A DNA stretch of 64,000 nt from Artemisia argyi (lineage: Eukaryota > Streptophyta > Magnoliopsida > Asterales > Asteraceae): assembly GCA_030686995.1 (NCBI GenBank), contig CM060692.1, positions 16,907,465 to 16,971,464 of the forward strand, read 5' to 3'. Under the pieces are notes generated by a model. The model worked only from the letters and a program-made list of their open reading frames with translations, was not told where the DNA came from and made no database searches. Shown piece after piece: positions 33,350-46,670 of this stretch. Within the stretch, counting starts at the first letter, position 1. Each line of letters opens with the position of its first letter. The translations under genes were made by a program, and so were the position numbers.

Positions 33350-34473
33350 TGTGGAAAACTAGAAGGGGGGTTGAATAGTTTGCCGATTAAAATCTTTTTA
33401 ACTTGTTAAGTTAGCTTTGAAACTTTTCGTTTGATCAAAGATATATTCACAAACACAATATATAACATGCAAGTAAATGAAAGAAACAATCAAACCACAA
33501 CGCGAGTATTTATCGTGGTTCGGCTACAAGGACTCTTTTTCCTTGCCCTACGTCCACGCCCCGAGTATCCAACTCGAGAGTTTCTTTCACTAGTCAACAA
33601 GCTCCTTTCACCGGCGGAGAAAACCTTACACGTCGCTTATACTTTTACCGACACAAAGTTAAATGTCGAGTTCATTTACAAGGGCACAACCACTCCCGTT
33701 AGTTCTTTTACTAGGGTACAACAACTCCCAACACTCTTTGTATTTTGAGGACTAAAATGCTAACCGATCACTACTGAAAATACACAATCAAATGAAGTGT
33801 AAACTACACAAGTCTACACAATGCTAAGCTAACAAGTCTTGCAACATTGTGTTGAATACTTGTTACTTTTAGTAAGCTCGTGAATCTCTTTGCTACAAAA
33901 AGAAACTTCACATATGAAATGTTAAGAGGTTAGATGAAAGAATGAATGTGTGTGTAAAATGTAATGTCAAGTGATGAGCCAAATTTTAACTTGTGGCTCA
34001 ATATTTATAGCCAAAACCTTCTGCAGGTCTGGCGGATCAGGCGGACCCCTGAGAAGGGTTCCGCCCGAGTACCTCCAGGGTACCGCCAGGCTTGCAGTTG
34101 GTTTTTGCAATAACTCTTCAAACCAAACAAGGTCTTGTCTCATAACTCCTAGCAAGCAAACAATATCACATCTCATAATAATAAGTCAAATACAAAGCTT
34201 GCAAGCAACAACAAAGTTAGTCAAACACATTTCTTTCCATAAATGCATAATGACAAAACTTGCCATAAATGTGATGTGACAATTTCTAATTTAAGAAATA
34301 AACTTGTGTTGTGTTTTATGAAATGTAAAATGTAGCAAAAGTCTAGTTTATGCAAGTCTTAAAAACTAAGATTATGTTTTGCTTAGAAACTAAAGTTTAC
34401 ATTTTGTCGTTAACAAAACTTAGCAAAGATCGTAAAATATAAATAACGTTTTTAGGCGATATTTGTATTAACA
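33350..34473 (-). repeat. 5' LTR of the Sirevirus-like element
   Basis: 1124 bp, TG...CA ends, followed on the plus strand by the CATTG duplication. It holds the element's main promoter. Comparison with the other LTR shows only scattered substitutions. Confidence 0.92.
34002..34091 (-). promoter_or_regulatory. LTR promoter: GC-rich palindromic block and TATA box
   Basis: On the minus strand a block (34091-34029) with GGCGGTACCCTGGAGG, GGGCGGAACCCTTCTC and GGGGTCCGCC motifs is followed by CTGCAGAAGG and, about 10 bp later, GGCTATAAATATTG (TATA box 34009-34002). The gag ATG is about 720 bp downstream. CpG-rich inverted motifs in LTRs are a known Sirevirus trait. Confidence 0.6.
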
Positions 34474-34698
34474 CATTGTTCTTATTCATATACAACTGTC
34501 TTAATCACAATCAAACTTCTAAGTGTTACTAAGTAGATTCCGCATACTTAGTGATATAACTCAAAGTATCAATCTAACACAAGTTCAAGGTGTTAAGATC
34601 CATCAAGTTCTATGAAATAGTATTTGTTTTTCATCGAGTATTGAAGATTTTTATTTTAAATCTCTTTTAAATCAGCTGAAATTGCTATATATGTCTAT

Positions 34699-36284
<1,586 letters not shown>

Positions 36285-36314
36285 TATACATATATATATG
36301 TACATGTATACATA

Positions 36315-36915
36315 TGTATGTATAAGAAATAATCAAAATGAAATAATCAGTTTATAATCATTGACTATATCTCTTAATAATATTCTATATGCAAATGTAT
36401 AAGAAATAATCAAAATGAAATAATCAGTTTATGAAATAATCAATAACATAACATATTTTCACGAAATGTAGGTTATATCAATGACATTTTCAAAGTCGTT
36501 GAAACACGTGTCGTGTAGAATGTTAAAATGGAGCATAATTAAATTTGTAGTTTTGATGTATATATAATCATTGACTATATCTCTTAATAATAGTTTATAT
36601 GCAAATGTATAAGAAATAATCAATTTGTGAAACAATCAACATTCTTTCACGAAATGTAGGATATATGTTATAATGACATTTTCAAAGTCGTCGCTAAGAA
36701 ACACGAGTCGTGTGGAATGTTAAGGCTTAGAAAAACTGGAATGCACAATTAAATTTGTACTTTTGATGCATTCATAATCATTGACTATATATCTTAATAA
36801 TATTCTGTTTGCAAATGTATAAGAAATAATCAATTACATATCATACTTTCACGAAATGTAGGTTATACGTTACAATGACATTTTCAAAGTCGTTGCTATG
36901 AAACACAAGTGTCCT
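36315..36915 (+). repeat. 210-bp tandem repeat, almost three copies
   Basis: ATAATCATTGACTATAT recurs at 36354, 36564 and 36774, a constant 210-bp period. Each unit also has GCAAATGTATAAGAAATAAT, TTTCACGAAATGTAGG and ATGACATTTTCAAAGTCGT. The copies are diverged. No coding frame is present. Confidence 0.8.
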
Positions 36916-37069
36916 TTTAAAGTGATTACGGAGTATAACTTAAGAACTAAGTAAAATCACCATTCATGTCAAATTGATGTATGTATAAACATGTTAATCT
37001 AGTATACTAAAACAGTTTAAACAAAATAACAAAACAAAGTTTTTCCATGTTTACATTTTTAAGGAGAAT

Positions 37070-37602
37070 TACATGTATATCATTCTTAAAGTTAAATATT
37101 ACGTAAATATCCTTCGCATTTTCATAAATATCCTTCACACTTTTATAATTATATCAATATCATTCTCAAATTTTTGTAATTACATCAATTCTTTCCCGAA
37201 CTTTTAAATTCTCGTATATATCCAGAAATCAATTAAATTATAATTATATTGATTTTAAATACAAAAACTATTATTTATCTTTTATATTCATCATAATTAT
37301 ATTGTTCATATAAATGTTTTGGCCCTGATTGATGAAAGAACATGATGACATAATTACAAAAATTTAGATATATATATGAAAGAACATATTACTCATATTT
37401 ATTTATTTGTTTATATATATTTTTTGCCTCGAGTGATGAAAGAACATGCTGATTTTGGGATATATACGAGAATTTAAAGATTGAAAAAGATATTGATGTA
37501 ATTACAAAAGTTTGAGAAGGATATTCACGTAATTTCAAAAGTGAGAAGGACATTGACGTAATATTAAACTTTAGTAAGGATATAGATGTAATTGCCCCAA
37601 AT
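37070..37602. mobile_element. Element with about 150-bp inverted terminal repeats
   Basis: The left arm (37070-37222, GAGAATTACATGTATATC to ATTCTCGTATATATCC) matches the reverse complement of the right arm (37459-37602, GGATATATACGAGAATTTAA to ATATAGATGTAATTGC) with mismatches. The 230-bp centre is AT-rich. Long TIRs without coding suggest a MULE-type MITE. Target duplication unclear. Confidence 0.6.
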
Positions 37603-38246
37603 TTTTATTTGAATCAATCAAATAATTTATTATGACAAAGTGTAAGGTGATCTCCTCACTTTCTTAAACATAAACTAAAGTTATATGTTTAAGTAAGAAC
37701 TATTTTAATTGCTGAGGAAGTTTAGAGACTTAGTTATAGGAGGAGTAAATTCTCTCGTAAGTGCTAACACATTAAATGTACAATGTAAACCTTTACTCCT
37801 TTACAACATTCTGTTATATAGGCAACTCGAGGTGGATACCCGTGAGGTAATAACGACATGTCAAATACAATATCTAACTAGGAAGATACACTGATACCTT
37901 ACTGCATTTAATGCTTCTATTTTTGGAACACGTCCAACCTTACTTCAGGTTACAATATTGACAACTATTTATCCCTTTTGTACCAACTCTTGTACTTTAT
38001 TGATTTTCTTGATAAGTAGCTTTCAGATATCACTTCAATAAAGTTCCCTCCTATTTATTTCAAGGACTTAGATACTTTTTCTAAGTATATAAGTTTAGGA
38101 TGTCTTGGTTTTTTTGAGAATATCAAAGGGGACTCAGTGAGCCATTGTCTTCTCTTACTGACTCCAGCATCTTCTTCTTGATTTAGGAACTTCACAAGCT
38201 ATAAAAACATTTAATGTAAAAAAAAAAAAAAATCTAACAACACACG
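37603..38246. other. No gene recognised
   Basis: AT-rich intergenic sequence beyond the inverted-repeat element. No supported gene or clear Helitron terminus was found downstream (minus strand) of the PIF1 fragment. Confidence 0.45.
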
Positions 38247-38698
38247 TTACTCTTCGCGTAAAACTTCTTGATAAATGACATTCGAGGTGTAGATTCCTGC
38301 TTGACGGAACTCTTTGACTGGATTAACCAATACCTTTGTTGTTCTACGGGAAATCCCTCTAGACAATGCCACATAAAGCTGGCCATGGGAGAAAACAAAG
38401 TCAGGCAAATAGACACCCACATTTGGAATTGTTTGGCCTTGAGCTTTATTAATAGTCATCGCAAAGCTAAGGCGAATAGGGAATTGTGTTCTCTTTAGTT
38501 TGAAAAGGAACATGTCTTCTTCAGATGGAGCAAGAGGATGACCGACAGCAATCTCGGCGTTGATGACATTAGGGTCAAAACGTTTACATATCAACCTCGT
38601 GTCATTACATAATCCATTTTCTGGATCGAGATTCCTTAAAAGAATAATCGGGCATCCTATTTTCAAACGCAAGCAATGAGGGGGCAACCCGCAAGCAA
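38247..38698 (-). pseudogene. PIF1-type DNA helicase C-terminal fragment (Helitron remnant)
   Basis: About 150 residues: LPPHCLRLKIGCPIILLRNL, NDTRLICKRFDPNVINAEI, then TQFPIRLSFAMTINKAQGQT (helicase motif V) and FSHGQLYVALSRG (motif VI). This is the C-terminal end of the PIF1-like helicase that in plants is mostly carried by Helitrons, where it unwinds DNA during rolling-circle transposition. Walker motifs and the Rep domain are absent, and homology stops near 38698. The natural stop remains at 38247. It cannot act as a helicase. Whether it belonged to the same family as the Helitron at 42-49 kb is unknown. Confidence 0.85.
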
Positions 38699-38789
38699 CG
38701 AGATTTTATAGCGACATATAGTTTATTGATAAAAAAAAAGTTTATAGGTTATACGAAAAATAATAAAAGTTTGAAGATTTGAGAATTAA

Positions 38790-39345
38790 ACATAATGTTT
38801 TGAAACCTGGTTCGACCCGGGTGGTTCAACTGGTTGAACCGTTCCGGTCAAAAAACGGGTTTGAAGCGTCCCGGGTCAACCCGGTTTGTGTTTTAATTGG
38901 TTGTATTTAATTTGGTAGATATGTTTTTAATTGGTTGTACAATGTGAATAAATGATTGTACTTTTAAGTAATGGATAATGTTTTGAAACCCGGTTCAACC
39001 CGGGTGGTTCAACCGGTTGAACCGTTCCGGTCGAAAAGTAGGTTGATTTAAACCGAGTCAACTTGCTAGGTTGGGTCGAAAACGGGTCAAATTAAACTGG
39101 GTCAACCCGCCGGGTTTGAAGCGTCCCGGGTCAACCCGATTTGTCTTTGAATTGGTTGTATTTAAACTGGGTCAACTTGCTAGGTTGGGTCGAAAACGGG
39201 TTAAATTAAGCTGTGTCAACCCGCCGGGTTTGAAGCGTCCCATGTCAACCCGATTTGTGTTTGAATTAGTTGTATTTAATTTGATAGATATGCTTTAATT
39301 TGGTTGTACAATGTGAATAAATAATTGTAATTTTAAGTATTGGGG
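38790..39345 (+). repeat. Imperfect tandem repeats rich in GGGTCAACCCG and GGTTCAACC
   Basis: A unit containing AATGTTTTGAAACC, CCGGGTGGTTCAAC and GTTGAACCGTTCCGGTC occurs at about 38790 and 38968. A second unit (GAAGCGTCCCGGGTCAACCCG) occurs near 38860, 39118 and 39230. GGTTCAACCGGTTGAACC at 39006-39023 is a perfect 18-bp palindrome. The region is CpG-rich against AT-rich surroundings, probably from a MITE or satellite. Confidence 0.7.
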
Positions 39346-40556
39346 TTTAATAAAAGTATTAATTACATTACATTTTCTCTCTCATTTGACTATTGTTGAA
39401 AACTCAACATTTCACATTGACCATTTTTACATTATATGTAGTATAGATATAGTTTTTGTGAGGGGAAACATAGAGATCACAATTGTTTTTAGTCTTGTTT
39501 GTCAATCAGAGAAGGATTTTTTCAACTTGTGCCTTAGGGCACAAGTTAAGCACACCAAAAAGACTCAAGATTAAAAAAAAAAAAAAAAACAAAATGACTC
39601 AGATACTCACACAAAGGTACACTTTTGCGTGATTTTATGAGTTCTTTTGGTTTGCTTAACTTGTGCCCGTAAAACACAAATTAAAAAGGCCCATGAGAAT
39701 ATATTCACAAAGTGTTGGGATCAAAGTTTTCTCTCCATAAAAGATACAAGCTTCAGAAAAGTTAATTTTTAAAACAAATAATTAGAGCACCTAGAGAAGA
39801 ATACCCGCTTCAAAACATAAAATTAAAAGTTTATTGCAATGAAAAGTCGATCAGGTAGACTAGAAAATAATTCAAGTATCTCACATAGAAATATATTCCG
39901 TATGAAAATGTTTTTCTAAACTTTTAGATGTACTTTAACGGATTCCTTAAATTAAAGATAGTTGTTAAAGAAACAACCTTAAATTAAAAATTAAAGATAG
40001 TTGTTAATTAAAGAAACAATTACAGAAACCGTGTCAAATCAAAGAGTAGCTGGACAAGTATGAATTCCAAATATTTCCGAATAACAAATCAAATGACCTC
40101 AACACATCTATATTTATACTACAAAAAATACGTTTGTTTAAAACTTTGAAACTTAAAAAATAATAATGTTAGACTAAAGTACACCACTTATCAAAGACAA
40201 CGCAATCAATATTATATTTAAATACTTACTTATAATTTAAATCACTACCTTTATTAAATCTCACTTACCCAACATTTATATATAGACAAAAAAAAAAAAA
40301 AATGTACACGCAATTAACGATATTATACGATGTTGCCGCGATGCGCGAGTTATGGTCTTTAAAAAAAAAAAAAAACTCTTGCCTGTTTTGTATTACCAAG
40401 CTCCTCTTTTTATGTTCAGAATCAACATTAAAATTGTCATTTTTTCACTACAAAGTTAGAATCGATGGAGAAACCTTGACTTTCTACACCATTTTTGAGC
40501 GCCCACTGTCCTTTCCCGGCAATAATTAAAGTTGAACTCATAACCTATTTCTTTAA
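39346..40556. other. No gene recognised
   Basis: AT-rich sequence with short A homopolymers (39572-39589, 40291-40302, 40362-40374). Short frames at 39386-39574 and 40302-40529 have no support as genes. Confidence 0.5.
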
Positions 40557-40875
40557 AGGTCCGTTTGGTTTATAGGTAGGTTTGTAATAGGATTTGAATT
40601 TGGTTTAAGATTCGGATTTAGAGTGAGAAAATATATTTATTAAATGTATTTTATAATAAAATTATACTAAAAAATATTATTTAAAAATTTAAATAAAAAT
40701 GGTATGTGAGAGTAGAAAATGGTGGATCTCACGGGTTTTGCCAAAACCCTCCAAGTTCATGTGGAATGAAATTTTATTCCATCTATCAGTTATTTTATCA
40801 AAAAAATGAACCAAACAATAAATTGTTGTCACATCAAACTTAAAACCCAATCTAAGTATCAAACCAAACGCACTC
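40557..40875. mobile_element. PIF/Harbinger-type MITE
   Basis: Ends AGGTCCGTTTGGTTT and, inverted, GAGTGCGTTTGGTTT, flanked by TAA on both sides (40554-40556 and 40876-40878). This resembles the ends of the large Harbinger element at 2913-13090 (CGTTTGGTTCA), so a related transposase could have moved it. No coding capacity. Confidence 0.65.
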
Positions 40876-41037
40876 TAAATCCCTTATTTTATTTTATTAT
40901 TATTTATTTTTTCTTTTTCATACAGTTATTACCTTCAAAAACTAATCTAAGCATTGAGTACCTTTGGATGTTCACCTTATATTTAGCTTACTTTAATGCC
41001 TAATGTTTTCAAAAAAAAATGTTACAACCATTTCTAC

Positions 41038-41715
41038 TAGGGGTGTGCACGGTTCGGTTTGGGTCGGTTTTTGGCTAAAACCGAAACCGAACCGAAAAGT
41101 TCGGTTTTTATAGAACCCAAAACCGAAACCGTTCGGTTTTTTCGGTTTATTATCGGTTTCGGTTCGGTTTTTCGGTTTTTTTCGGTTTCTAACCGTTTAT
41201 ATTTGGGCATAGCAAATTTATACCAACAAACTTGTATTATATAGATTTCTTTTTTCAATCTAAGCATAATAATATTTATTGCATAATTCTATAATCACAT
41301 TTATATGTATATGAGACACATGTGCGAGTGAACATACATATAATATGATCATCGTATATATTTATTGATATATATTCTCAAGTAAACACACGACACGGCA
41401 AACACACATATAAACATAAACATTAAGATAAATATATTATAAATCTACCCACAAAATTGAATATGAATTTATAAATTTGATTTATTTAGTTATTTATTCG
41501 TATTATATTAATTATATATTATTATATAATAAATCGGTTCGGTTCGGTTTTTACGGTTCGGTTTTTGGACGAAAACCGAAACCAAACCGTACTTTTCGGT
41601 TTTTAAAAAATTAAAAACCGAACCGTCGGTTTTTAGTTTCGGTCGGTCTTTTCGGTTCGGTTTTTTCGGTTTTTGGTTCGGTTTCGGTTTTTTCGGTTTT
41701 GTTTGCTCACCCCTA
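41038..41715. mobile_element. hAT-type non-autonomous element with TTCGGTTTT arrays
   Basis: TIRs TAGGGGTGTGCA and (inverted) TAGGGGTGAGCA, with a perfect 8-bp target duplication ATTTCTAC (41030-41037 and 41716-41723), as expected of hAT. Both subterminal regions are arrays of TTCGGTTT and its complement facing each other, able to fold into a long hairpin. The centre is AT-rich. No transposase; Arg/Lys/Pro-rich frames come from the repeats. Confidence 0.9.
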
Positions 41716-42112
41716 ATTTCTACGACTAGTAGTACTTTACAAAACATTTTCCAAGATAAAGAACATACCTTTTTATCCTATTAGAGACTGTCTTCTCACG
41801 ACACCCAGCCACCAAAAACCGCATCACACGTTTCACTACCAGCTAAATTTCACCCGGTACCGATAAGTCTATCTCATTGTCACGACGCTCCTAGCTTTAA
41901 TATAAAAAGAAAGCATACAAGTTAAAATTGCTATAACATGAAGTGTTTTGGACTAATGAGTATGGCAATTTGACACAATGAGGGATAATTTGATAAGGCT
42001 GAGATCAAGTTAATTCGGGTGTTAGCATTTAAATATACGAGTAATTTGGTGTGGAAATTAATGACAGATAAATACGAAGTCAACAAATGTGATGAGAAAT
42101 TTATAATGGGTA

Positions 42113-42143
42113 CTAGCTTATAGACCCGTGGTAACCCACGGGT
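42113..42143 (-). other. Helitron 3' terminus: hairpin plus CTAG
   Basis: On the minus strand ACCCGTGG, a 4-base loop and CCACGGGT (42143-42124) are followed 7 bases later by CTAG, then T in the flank. This is the replication terminator of a Helitron. Confidence 0.8.
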
Positions 42144-43387
42144 TTTTAGATGAGCTTTTGCAAAAAAGAAAAATTATTCTCGGTAAACAAAATAGTGAAA
42201 CACGACAAAGTTAACAGGATGCATCATTTATTCGAAAGGAATATCAACTAATAAGTCAATGAGAGTATAAAGTGCGATGCTTGAAACTTAATACTATAAT
42301 AAAACGGCCATGCATTTGTGCTCCAATCTTGATAAAGTAGAAGACAATCGAATCTAGACAGGCTTGGTAAGGCAATGAGCATTTGTTGATAACCTAATAA
42401 GTATTACAATCAAGTGTAAGTAAAACAATTTGTGTGATTCAATAATATATGTTAAATCAAGGAAAATGTATGAATCACATCAATTCTCAACTTGGTACAT
42501 ACCTCTCAATACGTGATCATAGCCCGTAAAGAACCTTTTTGTAGACTACATTTGTTGCGTGAAAGAGCCACATATAACTTTCAATATATAAGAAACTGTT
42601 TATGCTTTTGTGAAATTTAGAAATGATCATTTGTTCAGATTAAATGTTTACAAATAATTTATAAACTATATCAAGATATCAATATACATAAGAGTCATGC
42701 ATTTATTTTAGTTTTAGAAATGTGAATCATATCTTACTTGATTCGAATAAAGGTAATTTTAGCAACATTCCAAACATAGCCATAAAAAAAATTAATACAT
42801 TTCATTATATTTGTTAGTAACACAAATGTTTTTATATTAAAGATATGAAAATATTACAAACAATAAATTTCATTTAAAATGAAAATTACAAACCAGATTG
42901 CTCAAACCAAACTCTAACTTTAGTTAATTACAACAATTTATACTAATTACATTATTAACAAAAAGTGACGCTTTACTCTTAATATTTTGTTCTCCTTTCG
43001 TCAACTGCAGGCTTACCCTTTCAACATATGCTTGAAAAACCAAGATAGAGTAACCTGCACATTGAAAAGCAAACACAAGACATGTACACAATTGCAAATG
43101 TTTGGATAAACATGCATTAGAAAATAGAAGACCGAATATGAATAAGTCAAAAACCAAAACCGTACACTTTAAAATCCAAATCCACAATGTTCAAGCTCCA
43201 ACATTTGGTGCATTATTCCTAATAGCATATATATCCAAAAAGTATCAAATAAGTTCCAACGACCTCAAAAACGTGAGGAAACAAAATAAAAAACAAATAA
43301 AACACACCAAATGCTTTTAGGATAGTAAATGTATCCACATTTACTCAGGAATACTCATTAAAAGTTCCAATTGGTGACATGGGTAAT

Positions 43388-46025
43388 TCACGGTTTCTCA
43401 ACTTTAATTTCCTTCTCCAACATAAATTTTGCCTTTTTTGATGAACAATTTTCTTCTTGATACGCCAACACGGGCTTCTCAACTGCATCCACCTTCCTCT
43501 TTTCTTGAGAATTCGTACCAGTAGGCGACCGCTCGCCATTAGCATTACCATTCTTCAGTCCATTTTGTGGCGTTGTGTTTTCATCAGTCTGTGACTCCAA
43601 ATCCTGTTAATAATAACAAAGGATGGTTTAATGCTCTCAGTGGTTAACAAAATATCATTAAAAAGAATCTAAAGATCCTTGACTAATGTTATTTAATAAT
43701 TAAGTATACTTACAAATGGTGTCACATCAAGAACCTTAGAGCTAGTAGCTTCATTTTCGGGTTGTGCATTGAAGTATAAACAATGTGTAAATAAATGATT
43801 CTGAATGTGGGTTACATAGACAAACATGCAAATTAATAATCTATAACATAAGAAAATTGACAAATTTACCTTCGCAGGTGTAGCAGCTTCACATACAGAT
43901 TTAATGATATCAGGATCATTAGCCAACCGCAAGACATTGAAGACAGGCATTATCTTCTCCTTATTTTTACCATCAATTGAAACCTTCAACACAAATTTCT
44001 TATCTACCATCTCCATAATCTCTGCTGGAAAGGCATCGTCACCCTACGCATAAGCGCACAAATGGTTATTAACAAAATAGTATACAAACATTTCAATGAT
44101 CATGATTTAAACAATAATGAGTAATACCTTGCCATATTTCCCCACCAACTGGTATGCAGTTATATTATTAAGAATAGGCTAAACCTCATCATTGAAAAGT
44201 GATACTGATACGGTGCCAGTTTGAGCTTGAACCCTCACCTGCAGGCGGAACATATATACAAAGAGTATAAAAAATAGTTAGCCATCAAGTTATGGTTTTT
44301 TATTTGTTTCGTTAAAAATTGATAAATCAATTATACGTAACGTCAAAACTCACTGAGTTTTGATGGAGGTGACACTGGATTTGCATTTTGAGCACCACCA
44401 TTCATTAGCCCCTGCAGCAGGGTTTGACTTTGTATCAGATTCCAGGTCCAGGATATCTGAAGACTTCACTACCTTCTTTCTGCATGTACGGCATCCAAGA
44501 TACCACTACCCTTCCTCTTCATGAATTGCACATATAGTACCGACAATAATGGAAGGAACACCCTGCAACATTGAACAACAATGGTATCACCAAAACAATG
44601 GATTGCTTCAATATCATTTATTTAGGTAATGATAGAAAGCCTATGGTGGAAGCAACAAAGTGAATATATACACATCGCTGAAATATATTGCATACGTATA
44701 TAATAGTAGCCAAGCTTTAATTACTGGTTGAAGTTTATTTTTTACCTGTTCGACATCCAGTAGCTCCGCAACATTTTTCAGTGGGAATTTTCTGACGAAA
44801 TCGTCTTTCGTAGAGTTCTGTGATGCAGTGGAGATACGTGATGCGGTATGTTCCGACTCAGCAGGTCCTCCAACAGCCACCAAACTTTAAATGAATTAAA
44901 GTACTTACGTTAATGAATGTTTTAACTCAAATTATCAACATATGAAGAGACTAACAAAATAATATTCAATAATTAAATGACCATTTACAGTATGTTTTTA
45001 GGTACCTTTGCCTAAAAGCCTCAACTTCAGGAAATTCAGCGTGATCCATGCTTGTGTTCCCGTTAAACAGAAACAACTTTGTACCATGAAATCCATTCTG
45101 AATGCACATTTTTCCTGTGTATGAATTCAAAATATTAAGAGTATGACTATGAGGAAAAAATTCATTATATCCCTTTGTGACTATAATGCAAAATGTAGGT
45201 AACCTTACCATCCCAGATTTTTGTCATTGCCAGTTGCAACACAGCGATGATATTACCATAATCAAAGCAGGTGTTCAAAAAATCAGAGAATTGTTGAGCG
45301 TACACACCCCACAAGGTACACCTTAGCTCAGTTCCCTGTAAATAATTTAAATCTTATTTAGAAGCCACATTCACATTTACTATCTTTGCATAGTAGTTTA
45401 AACAAATGATTTTAGAATGACATACTCAACATCAATAAAGGTGAGTGGCTTTTTCTTCCCAGCCCTACCGTTCTTGTCATAATTGTCAAGGTCGTCACAA
45501 GCAACGACACGACACGGCCTATTACATCTGCATAATGATATTCAAAATACATGTCTCAAATTTCTATATATAAGATGTAGCTACCTGTATTAAAATGGTG
45601 CTAAGGAATCAATATTTAAAAACAAAATGATATACATACCAAACTGGCCATCTTTGAATTGATTCACCAAAGCCATCCTCACCGTTGCTTGCATCCTTGT
45701 ATTCTGGCAAACAAAATGTATTACAATATGTAAGGCACATTCAAATATGAAAATTATAAAACAGCCATATAATGTTATGTAAAATAAATATACTAATTAC
45801 TTTTACTTGCCTGTTCATCAATAACAATCATCTCCATGTTTGTCACATGTGGCTTACTAAAAAGAGGTTGCATCCAAGTACTCAGAATGCGGACACGTAA
45901 CTTGACATTGTCCTTAAAGGCTGACAAACTGTAGATATACACATAAACAAAGGTAGACATACTGCTATTTGATATTGAGCAAAGAAGAATTTAATTGTTA
46001 TGTGTACCTTTAGCACAATAGCCAT
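43388..46025 (-). pseudogene. RPA70-like single-strand DNA-binding protein gene, nonsense-mutated
   Basis: Multi-exon gene from about ATG 46025 (MAIVLK, then an intron). Exons encode FKDNVKLRVRILSTWMQPLF (first OB fold), NTRMQATVRMALVNQFKDG, NRPCRVVACDDLDNYDKNGR, RCTLWGVYAQQFSDFLNTCF (second OB fold), NGFHGTKLFLFNGN, and the zinc-bearing C-terminal OB domain with CRTCRKKVV and WWCSKC, then VRVQAQTGTVSVSLFNDEV. Two in-frame TAG codons break that last domain: 44508-44506, where relatives have Trp (just before WYLGCRTC), and 44181-44179 just after SLFNDEV. Intact versions bind single-stranded DNA and may protect Helitron intermediates. One intron appears to use a GC donor (CAG|GCAAGT). A Lys/Glu tail ends at 43388. 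Exon edges are approximate. Confidence 0.75.
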
Positions 46026-46670
46026 CCTCAATTTATAGGATCAAAATTCCTACAATTAGGGCAAAGATGATAAGAAAGTTTTCAATCTATTGATTAGCTT
46101 CCAAAAACACAAGTAAAAGTCAAAGTTGAATTCTTTGCAACATATAAATCAGAAAAGTGTGAACTAATTACCAAAATTAACCAAGAAATTCTTCACAAAT
46201 TATATTTTTGACATATAATACAAATAAAATAATAAGCAATTAACATAACACTGGACTATTTATCATAATTGTTTCAATTACCCCCAAATTCTGGTATCCC
46301 CAAAATTATTTTAGGTTTTTGTTCATCTAATATTTAGAGTTTTTGTTCATCTAATTATCTTAATTTTTTCTAATAGGTAATATATTAAATATCAAAATAA
46401 AATAAAAAAACAAACTTTCAAAAAAATTAATAAAAAAAACCAAGATCATTACCAAAATTATAGGCGGAAGAACAAAACGCGTTTGTATGTTTTTGGAGAA
46501 AGTCCAACATAGGATTTGAACACACAAATCATATCTTTATTTGATACACGCTTTGATGCAGTTTCAATCGGCATTTAATTGTGATTTGTAACAGCAAAAG
46601 TTTGATTTAAATTGAATTGAATGTGAAGAAGGAGCGTACAAAAGAGTACAATTTAATATGTTGATCCAAC

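Larger units (their letters stand above)
23744..34473 (-). mobile_element. Complete copia LTR retrotransposon, Sirevirus (SIRE/Maximus)-like
   Basis: Two 1124-bp LTRs (23744-24867 and 33350-34473) start TGT and end ACA on both strands, with target duplication CATTG (23739-23743 and 34474-34478). The order on the minus strand is 5' LTR, iMet-like primer site, gag-protease-integrase (33282-30691), reverse transcriptase-RNase H (frame from 30715 to 29351), two extra ORFs (28418-27309 and 26310-25447), repeated polypurine tracts and the 3' LTR. Integrase before reverse transcriptase marks copia. The 10.7-kb size, extra ORFs, multiple polypurine tracts and palindromic LTR motifs are known Sirevirus traits. 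LTRs differ at few sites, so insertion was recent. A pol frameshift suggests this copy is defective. Confidence 0.93.

Noticed and set aside
37013..37040. TCTAGTATACTAAAACA as a possible Helitron 5' end
   Set aside because: It resembles such ends, but no matching CTRR terminus with hairpin was found downstream and nearby repeats obscure the context.
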